Source: Mycobacterium sp. (GTDB lineage Bacteria > Actinomycetota > Actinomycetes > Mycobacteriales > Mycobacteriaceae). From it: 64,000 nt of DNA. The DNA is taken from assembly GCA_003987775.1 (NCBI GenBank), contig RXJD01000065.1:62001-126000 (forward strand), in the 5' to 3' direction. The first letter of the stretch is position 1; every line of letters begins with the position of its first letter. Below are positions 54,972 through 63,248 of this stretch, one piece after another. The notes beneath the pieces are model-generated. The model made no database searches. It worked only from the letters and a program-made list of their open reading frames with translations, and had not been told where the DNA came from. Position numbers and translations under genes: made by a program.

Positions 54972-55850
54972 CTAGGCGTGCCCGCTGTACGCCAGCGCGG
55001 CAGCCACCGCAATCGACCACACCACCATGGTCAGCCCGGTGTCACGCAGCACCGGGATCAGCTCCGGCCCGCCGCGGCCGGACCGCACCGGACTGTCGGC
55101 CCGCAAAGCCAGCGGCACGGCGATCAGCCCGGCCGCACACCACGGCGTCGCAAGCATCAGCACCAGCGTCAGCAGACCGGGGACGACCAGCAGCGTGTGA
55201 TAGAGCACGCGGGTGCGGCCGTCGCCCAGGCGCACCGCCAGGGTGATCTTTCCGGACTGCGAGTCGGTCGGGATGTCCCGCAGGTTGTTGGCCACCAACA
55301 CCGATGACGACAGCGCCCCGATGCCCACCGCGAGCGCCAGACCCACCCAGTCGACCCGCAGGGCCTGCGTGTACTGCGTGCCGAGCACCGCGATCAGGCC
55401 GAAGAAGACGAATACCGCGACCTCGCCCAGACCGGAATAGCCGTAAGGCCGGGACCCGCCGGTGTAGAGCCACGCCCCCAGCACCGACACGGCGCCCACC
55501 GCGATCAGCCACGGGGCGCTGACCAGGGCCAGGGCCAGTCCGGCCACGCACCCGACGAGGAGGCTCACCAGCGCCGCGGTCAGCACCGCGCGCGGGGCCG
55601 CCAGCCGCGAACCGACCAACCGCACCGGGCCGGCACGCTCGTCGTCGGTGCCGCGGATGCCGTCGGAGTAGTCGTTGGCGTAGTTGACGCCGACGATGAA
55701 CGACAGGGCCACAGCCAACGCCAGCAGCGCCTTCCACCACACCGCGCCGTGCAGCCACGCGGCCGCGCCAGTGCCTGCGATCACGGGGGCTACCGCGTTC
55801 GGCAGCGTGCGCGGGCGCGCTCCAGAGATCCACTGGGCAAAACTGGCCAC
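54972..55850 (-). CDS. menA: 1,4-dihydroxy-2-naphthoate polyprenyltransferase
   Basis: Prenylates dihydroxynaphthoate to demethylmenaquinol in the membrane. 292 residues, UbiA fold, eight or nine spans. The two Asp-rich prenyl-PP sites are '[18 protein letters not shown]' and '[22 protein letters not shown]'. GTG 55850 or the GTG immediately before it (55853); the former gives the M. tuberculosis length. Divergent from the phosphorylase gene with ~15 bp between start codons. Confidence 0.96.
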   Translation of the reverse strand: MASFAQWISGARPRTLPNAVAPVIAGTGAAAWLHGAVWWKALLALAVALSFIVGVNYANDYSDGIRGTDDERAGPVRLVGSRLAAPRAVLTAALVSLLVGCVAGLALALVSAPWLIAVGAVSVLGAWLYTGGSRPYGYSGLGEVAVFVFFGLIAVLGTQYTQALRVDWVGLALAVGIGALSSSVLVANNLRDIPTDSQSGKITLAVRLGDGRTRVLYHTLLVVPGLLTLVLMLATPWCAAGLIAVPLALRADSPVRSGRGGPELIPVLRDTGLTMVVWSIAVAAALAYSGHA

Positions 55851-55866
55851 CACCGCATCCTGCCCT

Positions 55867-56661
55867 ATGCATAAGATTGCGCGGGTGCTCGGAGTGATTG
55901 GCGGTACCGGCTTCTATACGTTCTTCGATTCGGACACCCGCACCGTCCGTCCGGACACCCCGTGGGGGCAACCCAGCGCCCCGATCACCATCGGCGCCGT
56001 CGGCGGACATGAGGTCGCCTTTCTGCCGCGCCACGGCGCCAAGCACGAGTACTCGGCGCACACCGTCCCCTACCGGGCAAACCTGTGGGCGCTGCGTGCG
56101 CTGGGCGTCCGGCGGGTGTTCGCGCCCTGCGCGGTCGGCAGCCTGAACCCCCGGATCGAGCGGGGCGCGGTGGTGGTGCCCGACCAGCTCGTCGACCGCA
56201 CCAGCGGCCGGGCCGACACCTATTTCGACACCGGCGGGGTGCACACCAGTTTCGCCGACCCGTACTGCCCGACGCTGCGCGCCGCGGTCACCGCCCTGCC
56301 CGACGTGGTCGACGGCGGGACCATGGTGGTGATCCAGGGGCCCCGGTTCTCCACCCGCGCGGAAAGCCAGTGGTTCGCCGCGGCCGGCTTCAGCCTGGTC
56401 AACATGACCGGGTATCCGGAGGCCATCCTCGCCCGGGAACTCGAATTATGTTATGCCGCAATAGCCTTGATTACCGACGTGGATGCCGGCGTGACCGTCG
56501 GTGAAGGCGTGAAGGGCGTCGATGTGTTCGCCGAGTTCGGGCAGAACATCGAGATGTTCAAGCAGTTGGTGCGCTCCGCGATCAGTGGCGTCGCGGCCGA
56601 GCGCACCTGCACACACTGCCTGCAGCACGCCGGGGTCCCGTTGCCGTTCGAGCTGCCATGA
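55867..56661 (+). CDS. pnp: S-methyl-5'-thioadenosine phosphorylase
   Basis: Phosphorolysis of methylthioadenosine from polyamine or similar pathways. 264 residues: '[13 protein letters not shown]', '[25 protein letters not shown]', '[13 protein letters not shown]' and '[19 protein letters not shown]' (PNP/MTAP family 2). The M. tuberculosis length fits ATG 55867, but a TAAGAT box places a leaderless start at GTG 55885. Stop overlaps galE3 (ATGA). Confidence 0.93.
   Translation: MHKIARVLGVIGGTGFYTFFDSDTRTVRPDTPWGQPSAPITIGAVGGHEVAFLPRHGAKHEYSAHTVPYRANLWALRALGVRRVFAPCAVGSLNPRIERGAVVVPDQLVDRTSGRADTYFDTGGVHTSFADPYCPTLRAAVTALPDVVDGGTMVVIQGPRFSTRAESQWFAAAGFSLVNMTGYPEAILARELELCYAAIALITDVDAGVTVGEGVKGVDVFAEFGQNIEMFKQLVRSAISGVAAERTCTHCLQHAGVPLPFELP
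55872..55877 (+). promoter_or_regulatory. -10 box for a leaderless GTG start of the phosphorylase
   Basis: TAAGAT ends seven bases before GTG 55885. It lies inside the codons after ATG 55867, so both cannot be the main start from this promoter. Confidence 0.45.
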
Positions 56662-57689
56662 GGGTGCTGCTGACCGGCGCGGCCGGATTCATCGGCTCCC
56701 GGGTCGACGCGGCGCTGAAGGCCGCCGGTCATGAGGTGGTGGGCGTCGACGTGTTGCTGCCCGCGGCGCACGGTCCGGACGCAGTCCTGCCGGAGGGGTG
56801 TCACCGGGTCGACGTCCGCGATGCCGATGCCCTCGCCCCGCTACTGGCCGGGGTCGACCTGGTGTGTCATCAGGCCGCGATGGTGGGCGCCGGGGTGAAC
56901 GCCGCCGATGCGCCCGAGTACGGCGGGCACAACGATTTCGGCACAACGGTGTTGCTGGCACAGATGTTCGCCGCCGGCGTCTCGCGCCTGGTGCTGGCGT
57001 CGTCGATGGTGGTCTACGGGCAAGGCCGCTACCGGTGTGAGGAGCACGGGCCGGTCGACCCGCAGCCACGGCGGCGCAGCGACCTGGATGCCGGGAACTT
57101 CGAGCATCGCTGCCCCCACTGCGGCGAACCCGTCGGCTGGCAACTGGTCGACGAGGACGCCGCGCTGCGCCCCCGCAGCCTGTACGCGGCGAGCAAGGCC
57201 GCGCAGGAGCACTACGCGCTGGCGTGGGCGGAGGCCACCGGCGGTTCGGTGGTCGCGCTGCGCTACCACAACGTCTACGGACCGGGAATGCCGCGCGACA
57301 CGCCCTACTCCGGCGTGGCCGCCATCTTCCGCTCCTCGCTGGAAAAGGGAGAACCGCCGCGGGTGTTCGAAGACGGCGGTCAGATGCGTGACTTCGTGCA
57401 TGTCGATGACATTGCAGCGGCCAACCTCGCCGCGGTGACCGCAAATCCGGGCGGATTCACCGCGGCCAATGTCTGCTCCGGGCGTCCCATCTCGATCCGG
57501 GAGGTGGCCGACGCGTTGTGCCGGGCGCGGGGTGGCGACCTGTCACCGGTGGTCACCGGGCAGTACCGAAGTGGGGACGTGCGACACATCGTCGCCGACC
57601 CCGCCCGGGCGGCCGACGTGCTGGGTTTCCGGGCGGCCGTCGAACCGGAGCGGGGATTGCGCGAGTTCGCGTTCGCTCCGCTGCGGTAG
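56658..57689 (+). CDS. galE3: NAD-dependent nucleotide-sugar epimerase/dehydratase
   Basis: 343 residues, extended SDR with all key residues: GAAGFIGSRV, 'VCHQAAMVGAG', 'ASSMVVYGQG' and Tyr176-x3-Lys180 in SLYAASKAAQEHYALAW. An insert before the active site carries CPHC (Cys152, Cys155) in 'FEHRCPHCGEPVGW', a pattern I associate with dTDP-L-rhamnose 4-epimerase (WbiB-like) proteins rather than GalE. Sugar substrate not determined. Coupled to the phosphorylase gene. Confidence 0.9.
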   Translation: MRVLLTGAAGFIGSRVDAALKAAGHEVVGVDVLLPAAHGPDAVLPEGCHRVDVRDADALAPLLAGVDLVCHQAAMVGAGVNAADAPEYGGHNDFGTTVLLAQMFAAGVSRLVLASSMVVYGQGRYRCEEHGPVDPQPRRRSDLDAGNFEHRCPHCGEPVGWQLVDEDAALRPRSLYAASKAAQEHYALAWAEATGGSVVALRYHNVYGPGMPRDTPYSGVAAIFRSSLEKGEPPRVFEDGGQMRDFVHVDDIAAANLAAVTANPGGFTAANVCSGRPISIREVADALCRARGGDLSPVVTGQYRSGDVRHIVADPARAADVLGFRAAVEPERGLREFAFAPLR

Positions 57690-57693
57690 CCGA

Positions 57694-59355
57694 CTACGAG
57701 GCATTGTTCGGGGGCCGGAAGATCTTCGGGCGCACCGGCCCGGTGGTCTCGCTGGAACGGAAGATCCGCGGCGCGGGGCCGGGCGCCGACAGCACCGTGG
57801 TGGGTGCTTCGTGCTGGGTCCGGGGGGCCCCGAACTGTGTCGTCCTGGCCTCCGACGGCGGCGGCGGAGCAACAGGGCGGGTCGGGATGGGGGCCGGGGG
57901 ACGGTTGCCGGCGACCGGGCGCTGAACCGGACGCCGCCGGCGCCGCGGTTTACGAATCTGTGCCGCGACGATGATCGCCCCCAGGATGAACAGGGACAGG
58001 CCGCACAGCGTCACGTCGAAGGTGCTGGTGATCTGCTGGGCCAGATCGTTGCCGTAGACCGGGCTGACCGACGCCGCCTGCTCGAAGCGCGGTGCCAGCA
58101 CGACGCCCAGGATCACCCGGGACACCGCCAGGGTGAACACCAGCCCGCCGAGCCACGTGATCAACCGCGACCGCAGTGCCCCGGAGGCCAGTCTGACGCG
58201 TAGCCACAGCGCCAGCACCCCGGTCATCACATCGAAGGTGGCCAGCGTCAGGGAGTTGTACGGGAAGGTGGGGTAGTTCAGCATGACTGCGACCAGCAGA
58301 TCGGTGATTCGCATCAGCGCCGAACCGAAGCACCAGACGACGATCAGCGTCAGGCCTTTGCGGATCGCGTTGCGCCACACCTCCCGGTCCCGGTACACCT
58401 CCGGGCCGCTGAAGAGTGTCAGCGGCATAAACAGGGCCGCTGCCGCCGCCCAGGCGAGGTACCCCTCGTAGCCCACACCCGCCGTCGAGGTGTTCTGCGC
58501 GATGCCGTGGAACGCGTCGATCTCGCGGCCGGCCGGCATGGCCCACACCAGCATGCCGGCGAGCAGCGACGAGACGCCCAGGGCGAAGATCGCGAACCGG
58601 GATGCCGGGGTGTTGCGCAGGATCCAGCGTGAGGCCACCAACACCGCTGCCAGGGCGACCACGCCGTAAACCACCGCGCTGAGAATGACCGTCGTATTAC
58701 GGGTGCCGAACGCCTCCGAGCCGCCTGCGTTCTGCAGCGCATAGCGGATCCGCCAGCACAGGTTGAAGCCGGCGCTCAACGACGCGCCGAACATCGAGAC
58801 GTAGCCCAGTAACCGGGCGCCGCGCAGCCAGCGTTCGTAGCGCGTCTCTTCGATGGTGGGGGTGGTCAGGGCCGGTTGCGCTGCCAGCAGTGCGCCAGCA
58901 GCGCCCAGCCAGCCGCCCGGTCCGACGCCGCCCGGCACGTGCACGGTGCCACCCGACATGATCGATTCGACGACGTCGTAACCCACGAAACCCACGACCA
59001 GCAGCAGGTAGGGAACGTTGATGATGAGTCGCAGCCGCGCGCTCGCGCCCGTGTCCTTCTGACCGCGTGTCACCACCAGCGAGAGCAGCGACAGCAGTGT
59101 CACCGACGCGAGCAGCCCCCACCACAGCAGGCTGCTGTCGGGGACCCCCAGGCCGAAGTACAGATTCCAGGGGAACACCAGGGCGAGCAGCAGGAGCAGA
59201 AGGGCGGCCATATCGCGGAAAGCGTTGCGCCGCTGTGCGAGCGAATTGCCAGGTTGTGGGCCCTGACCTGGCCGGTTGTTACCCGGCGGGACGGGGGCCG
59301 CCGGTCGTGCACCCACGATGGGGCCGGTCGGCGTGTCATCGGTGTTCAGGCTCAC
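57694..59355 (-). CDS. Large multi-span membrane protein (Rv0537c-like)
   Basis: 553 residues. Polar N-terminus (~55 residues), about ten membrane spans between 60 and 470 ('MAALLLLLLALVFPWNLYFGLG', 'VILSAVVYGVVALAAVLVAS', 'LGGLVFTLAVSRVILGVVLA'), then a cytoplasmic Arg/Pro-rich tail. Function unknown. GTG 59355 follows GGGGG. Longer than the ~477 residues I recall for M. tuberculosis, mainly in the tails. Ends four bases from galE3 (convergent) and is divergent from the Pro/Thr-rich gene. Confidence 0.85.
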   Translation of the reverse strand: MSLNTDDTPTGPIVGARPAAPVPPGNNRPGQGPQPGNSLAQRRNAFRDMAALLLLLLALVFPWNLYFGLGVPDSSLLWWGLLASVTLLSLLSLVVTRGQKDTGASARLRLIINVPYLLLVVGFVGYDVVESIMSGGTVHVPGGVGPGGWLGAAGALLAAQPALTTPTIEETRYERWLRGARLLGYVSMFGASLSAGFNLCWRIRYALQNAGGSEAFGTRNTTVILSAVVYGVVALAAVLVASRWILRNTPASRFAIFALGVSSLLAGMLVWAMPAGREIDAFHGIAQNTSTAGVGYEGYLAWAAAAALFMPLTLFSGPEVYRDREVWRNAIRKGLTLIVVWCFGSALMRITDLLVAVMLNYPTFPYNSLTLATFDVMTGVLALWLRVRLASGALRSRLITWLGGLVFTLAVSRVILGVVLAPRFEQAASVSPVYGNDLAQQITSTFDVTLCGLSLFILGAIIVAAQIRKPRRRRRPVQRPVAGNRPPAPIPTRPVAPPPPSEARTTQFGAPRTQHEAPTTVLSAPGPAPRIFRSSETTGPVRPKIFRPPNNAS

Positions 59356-59667
59356 GATGCCCCCCAGGGATCGAGGTCGGGTACTGCTGGGGCAGGTTCA
59401 GTGGTGGCACAAGGGAACCCCCTGCCGGGCCCGCTGCGTTGTTCCCTTGCGAACATATTCTCCATTCGGATGTACGGCAGTGGCTGTGAACAGGTTATGA
59501 ACGTGTACGGGATCGTTGGTGAGCATCCCTAGGGGGTGGGAATCCGATTACGCTGCGCTCATGGGGGTTGCCTTAACGCCCGAATAATGGATATTGCCGA
59601 CGGTACAAAGTGTAGTGAAGCCGGGACATTGCTGGTTCTGGGGTAGCCGGCCGAAGGGGAGCCGTAA
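59356..59667. other. 312-bp divergent intergenic region
   Basis: Between two membrane-protein genes reading outwards. Only short ORFs. Several T/A-rich hexamers (TATTCT at 59455, TTATGAA) could be promoters; GGGGAG lies before the ATG at 59668. Nothing more specific seen. Confidence 0.5.
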
Positions 59668-61905
59668 ATGGATGTCGTGTTGGGGGTGGCCGTCACCGGC
59701 CAGGTCGCACGCCTGGCTCTGGTAGAGGCGGCCGCCCGCGGTAGCCAGGTGCTCGACCAGTCGACGGTGGAGCTCTCGGCTGACCCTGTCGCGGACCTGA
59801 CCGAAACCGTGGTCGGCACCAATCGGTTGCTGGCTGACGAAGGGCACCGGCTGGTGGCCACCCGCTTGGTGTGGTCGGACCAGTTCCGGGCCGACCAACT
59901 GCGTCAGGCGCTGGACTATGCGCGCGTTCCCAACGTCGAGGTGGTTTCGGAGTCCAAGGCGGCCGGCGCGTTGCTGGGGCCGGGACGGGCCGCTGCCGCG
60001 GTGCTGCTGATCGGTAATGAGACGGCAAGCTTCGCGGTCTCGGGGGATCCGGACTCGCCGCCGACCGTGTTGGCGTCGACGCCGGTGGAGAATGACCCGG
60101 GTGCGACGTTCGACACGCTGATGGCCCAGATTCCCGGGCAGGCCGGCAGCCCCAACGATGTGCTGGTGGTGGGCAGCTCGCCCGAGCAGACCGCGATGTT
60201 CGCCGACCACCTGCAATCCGCTTCGACGATGGGCGTGCAGATCCCGCCCGATTCCACCTTCGCGCTGGCCCAGGGTGCGGCGGCCGATGCGACGATGGCT
60301 GCTCCGGTGATACCGGCCGACGGGCCGGCCGGCGTCGCGGGTTCGTCGCTCAACGCTCCGATGGGTCAGCAGGGATTTGCCGGCAGCGGGCCCGGTGGCG
60401 CGCCCACGTCGTCCCCGGACGCGTCGGGATTGTCGGCCGGTGGACCGGGTGGCGCGCCCACGTCGTCCCCGGACGCGTCGGGATTGTCCGCCGGTGGACC
60501 GGGTGGTGGTCCCACGTCGTCCCCGGACGCCTCCGGGTGGGCCGCGACGATGGCGCAACCGTCGCTGTCCGGCGGTGGCGGGCCCACGTCGTCCCCGGAT
60601 GCGCCTGGTCTGTCGGCCGGCGGACCCGGTGGCGGTCCCACGTCCTCGCCGGATGCGTCGGGACTGGGCGCGACGATGGCGCACCCTGGCTTGGCCAATC
60701 AGGCACATGGGCATCAGGGATTTGCCGGCGACGCGACCATGGCCGCTCCGACCGCCTCTCCGGACGCCACCATGGCGGCGCAAGTCCCGGGCGATGCCAC
60801 CGCCTTCCTGGATCCCGGAGTGTCTTCGCCCGACGCCGGCCAATCTGGCGGCGGTGACGAACAGCTGGCCTATTCGCAGGCCAGCGAATACGACATTCTT
60901 CCGGTCGACACCGATGGCTTCGGCGATTACGGGGACGGCTACGACGAGTACGACGACGGGTTCGACGAGGACGACCCCGAGGCAGCCGGCGGGAAGCCGC
61001 ACAACCTCAGGCGACTGCTGATCAGTAACGCCGTGATGGGGTTCGCCGTGCTCGGGTTCGCTTCGCTGGCCGTCGCGGTGGCGGTCACCGTCCGCCCGAC
61101 CGCCTCCACGCTGCCCGTCGAAGGACACCAGAACGCCCAGCCGGGCAAGTTCATGCCGCTGTTGCCGACCGAGCAGCAGGCGCCGGTGCCCCCGCCGCCG
61201 CCCGATCTGCCCACCGCAGGTTTCCAGGGCGGCAGCATTCCCGCCGTGCAGAACGTTCCGCGTCCGGCGCCCGCCGCTCCCGCACCGGTGCCCGAGCCGG
61301 CCGCCCCGGTCCCGGTTCCGGCGCCGCTGCCGGTGCCGATCTTCATTCCGCCGTACCCGGGCTGGCAGCCGGGCATGCCGACCTGGCCCATCGTGACGCC
61401 GCCGACCACGCCGCCGACGACGCAGTACACGACGCCGCCGACGACACCTCCGACGACGCCTCCCACGACTCCGCCGACCACGCCGCCGACGACACCTCCG
61501 ACGACGCCACCCACGACTCCGCCGACCACGCCGCCGACGACACCTCCAACCACCCCGCCCACGACGGCGGCGACGACGCCGCCGACCACGGCGGTGGTGA
61601 CTACTCCGCCCACGACGTACGCGCCGCAGCCCACCACCGCAGCCCCCGCGCCTACGACCTACGCGCCGCAGCCCACCACCGCAGCCCCGCAGCCGACGTA
61701 TGCGCCGCAGCCGACGCAGGCGCCGCAGCCGACGTATGCGCCGCAGCCCACGCAGGCGCCGCAGCCGAGAACCCAGGCGCCGCAGACCCAGGCACCGCAG
61801 ACCGTGGCCCCGAAGCCGCCGACGCAGCAGGCGCCCAAGCCGCCATCAGGCGGCAGCGGCGGCAGTGGCGGCAGCGGCGGCAGCGGCGGCAGCGGTCCCC
61901 GGTGA
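59668..61905 (+). CDS. Pro/Thr-rich membrane protein with actin-like N-terminal domain
   Basis: 745 residues. N-terminal ~210 resemble the DUF7159 domain of mycobacterial membrane proteins ('VLGVAVTGQVARLALVEAA', 'VVGTNRLLADEGHRLVATRLVWSD'). Next a Ser/Pro/Asp repeat region (~240-340) with 18-residue units, an acidic stretch ('DGYDEYDDGFDEDDPEAAGG'), one membrane span at about 450-475, then an exported region of TPP/TTPPTT repeats, APQPT repeats and a GGSGGS tail. Probably anchored with its Pro-rich part in the cell wall. Longer than the 548-residue M. tuberculosis Rv0538. ATG 59668 has GGGGAG upstream. Confidence 0.85.
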   Translation: MDVVLGVAVTGQVARLALVEAAARGSQVLDQSTVELSADPVADLTETVVGTNRLLADEGHRLVATRLVWSDQFRADQLRQALDYARVPNVEVVSESKAAGALLGPGRAAAAVLLIGNETASFAVSGDPDSPPTVLASTPVENDPGATFDTLMAQIPGQAGSPNDVLVVGSSPEQTAMFADHLQSASTMGVQIPPDSTFALAQGAAADATMAAPVIPADGPAGVAGSSLNAPMGQQGFAGSGPGGAPTSSPDASGLSAGGPGGAPTSSPDASGLSAGGPGGGPTSSPDASGWAATMAQPSLSGGGGPTSSPDAPGLSAGGPGGGPTSSPDASGLGATMAHPGLANQAHGHQGFAGDATMAAPTASPDATMAAQVPGDATAFLDPGVSSPDAGQSGGGDEQLAYSQASEYDILPVDTDGFGDYGDGYDEYDDGFDEDDPEAAGGKPHNLRRLLISNAVMGFAVLGFASLAVAVAVTVRPTASTLPVEGHQNAQPGKFMPLLPTEQQAPVPPPPPDLPTAGFQGGSIPAVQNVPRPAPAAPAPVPEPAAPVPVPAPLPVPIFIPPYPGWQPGMPTWPIVTPPTTPPTTQYTTPPTTPPTTPPTTPPTTPPTTPPTTPPTTPPTTPPTTPPTTPPTTAATTPPTTAVVTTPPTTYAPQPTTAAPAPTTYAPQPTTAAPQPTYAPQPTQAPQPTYAPQPTQAPQPRTQAPQTQAPQTVAPKPPTQQAPKPPSGGSGGSGGSGGSGGSGPR
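60397..60690 (+). repeat. 54-bp tandem repeats (18-residue unit)
   Basis: Unit encoding G-A/G-P-T-S-S-P-D-A-S-G-L-S-A-G-G-P-G; copies start at 60397 and 60451 (nearly identical), with degenerate copies to 60690. Recent duplication is likely for the first two. Confidence 0.85.
61398..61800 (+). repeat. PPTT and APQPT codon repeats
   Basis: About fifteen Thr-Pro-Pro-Thr units (61398-61590) followed by Tyr-Ala-Pro-Gln-Pro-Thr units (61615-61760). Typical of cell-wall spanning stretches; slippage-prone. Confidence 0.85.
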
Positions 61906-61932
61906 GCTGACCCCGCGACGTCAGGATTTCTC

Positions 61933-62583
61933 ATGTCCGATGTGACTGTCGTACTGCCCTGCCTCAACGAAGAAGAGTCTTTGCCGGCGGTACTCGACGC
62001 CATCCCGCCCGGGTACCAGGCGCTGGTGGTGGACAACAACAGCACCGACGGCACCGCGGCGGTGGCTACCCGCCACGGCGCCCGGGTGGTCGCCGAGTCG
62101 AGGCCCGGGTACGGCGCTGCCGTTCATGCGGGTGTGGTCGCCGCGACCACACCGATCGTCGCGGTGATCGACGCCGACGGCTCGATGGATCCCGGTGACC
62201 TGCCCCGGCTGGTCGCCGAGCTGGACCGTGGAGCCGACATGGTGACCGGGCGACGCCGCCCGGTGCCCGGCCTGCACTGGCCGTGGGTAGCCCGGGTGGG
62301 CACCGTGGTGATGAGCTGGCGGCTGCGCACCCGCCACCGGTTGCCGGTGCACGACATCGCGCCGATGCGGGTGGCCCGGCGTCAGGCGCTGCTGGATCTG
62401 GGCGTCGAGGACCGGCGATCGGGCTACCCGCTGGAACTTCTGGTTCGCGCCGCGGCCGCGGGCTGGCGGGTGGTCGAACTCGACGTCAGCTACGGCCCGC
62501 GCACCGGCGGCAAATCCAAGGTCAGCGGATCCCTGCGGGGCAGCATCACCGCGATCCTGGACTTCTGGAAGGTGATTTCGTGA
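61933..62583 (+). CDS. GT2-family glycosyltransferase (dolichyl-phosphate sugar synthase-like)
   Basis: 216 residues. Opening 'VTVVLPCLNEEESLPAVLDAI', 'VVDNNSTDGTA', metal motif 'VIDADGSMDPGDLP' and 'DIAPMRVARRQALLDLGV'. Probably transfers a hexose to polyprenyl phosphate at the cytosolic face, feeding GT-C enzymes outside. ATG 61933 follows the previous gene by 27 bp. Its stop overlaps the next GTG. Confidence 0.88.
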   Translation: MSDVTVVLPCLNEEESLPAVLDAIPPGYQALVVDNNSTDGTAAVATRHGARVVAESRPGYGAAVHAGVVAATTPIVAVIDADGSMDPGDLPRLVAELDRGADMVTGRRRPVPGLHWPWVARVGTVVMSWRLRTRHRLPVHDIAPMRVARRQALLDLGVEDRRSGYPLELLVRAAAAGWRVVELDVSYGPRTGGKSKVSGSLRGSITAILDFWKVIS

Positions 62584-63248
62584 CTGTGCCGGTCACTGTC
62601 CTGGTGGTCGCCAAAGCCCCCGAGCCCGGACGCGCCAAGACCCGGCTGGCCGCGACGGTCGGCGATCATATGGCCGCCGAGATCGCCGCCGCCGCGCTGC
62701 TCGACACGCTGGACGCGGTGGTCGCGGCGCCGGTGGCCGCCCGGGTGGTGGCCCTGACCGGTGACCTGGACAACGCTGCCGCATCGGCCGAGATCCGGGA
62801 GCGGCTCGGCGCGTTCACCGTCATCGGACAGCGCGGCGACGATTTCGCCGACCGTCTGGCCAACGCGCACGCCGACGCCGGCACCGCCGGCTACCCGGTG
62901 CTGCAGATCGGGATGGACACGCCGCAGGTGAGCGCGCAACTGCTGTCCGAGTGCGCCCGCACGCTGACCGAGTCGATGGCGGTGCTGGGAATGGCGCTCG
63001 ACGGTGGCTGGTGGGTGCTCGGGGTGCAGGATCCGGCTGCCGCTCAGTGTCTGCGGGGTATCCCGATGTCGCAGTCCGACACTGGTGACCTGACGTGTAA
63101 AGCCCTGCGGGACAATGGGATTGATGTGGCTATGGTGCAGCCGCTGGCCGACATCGACGTGATCGAGGACCTCGCCGCGATGCGTCAGGCGTGTGAGCCG
63201 GGCAGCCGCTTCGCCCACATCACCGAGGGCGTGGCTACCAGTTCGTGA
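62580..63248 (+). CDS. DUF2064 glycosyltransferase-A-like protein
   Basis: 222 residues: 'VLVVAKAPEPGRAKTRLAATVG' (nucleotide-sugar end), 'QRGDDFADRLANAHAD', 'IGMDTPQV' (Asp-containing), 'LDGGWWVLGVQDP' and 'DIDVIEDLAAM'. Family near MobA/TagX-type nucleotidyl/glycosyl transferases; role unclear. GTG 62580 overlaps the GT2 stop by 4 bp, so the two probably work together. Ends overlapping the convergent membrane gene by 14 bp. Orthologue of Rv0540. Confidence 0.85.
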   Translation: MTVPVTVLVVAKAPEPGRAKTRLAATVGDHMAAEIAAAALLDTLDAVVAAPVAARVVALTGDLDNAAASAEIRERLGAFTVIGQRGDDFADRLANAHADAGTAGYPVLQIGMDTPQVSAQLLSECARTLTESMAVLGMALDGGWWVLGVQDPAAAQCLRGIPMSQSDTGDLTCKALRDNGIDVAMVQPLADIDVIEDLAAMRQACEPGSRFAHITEGVATSS

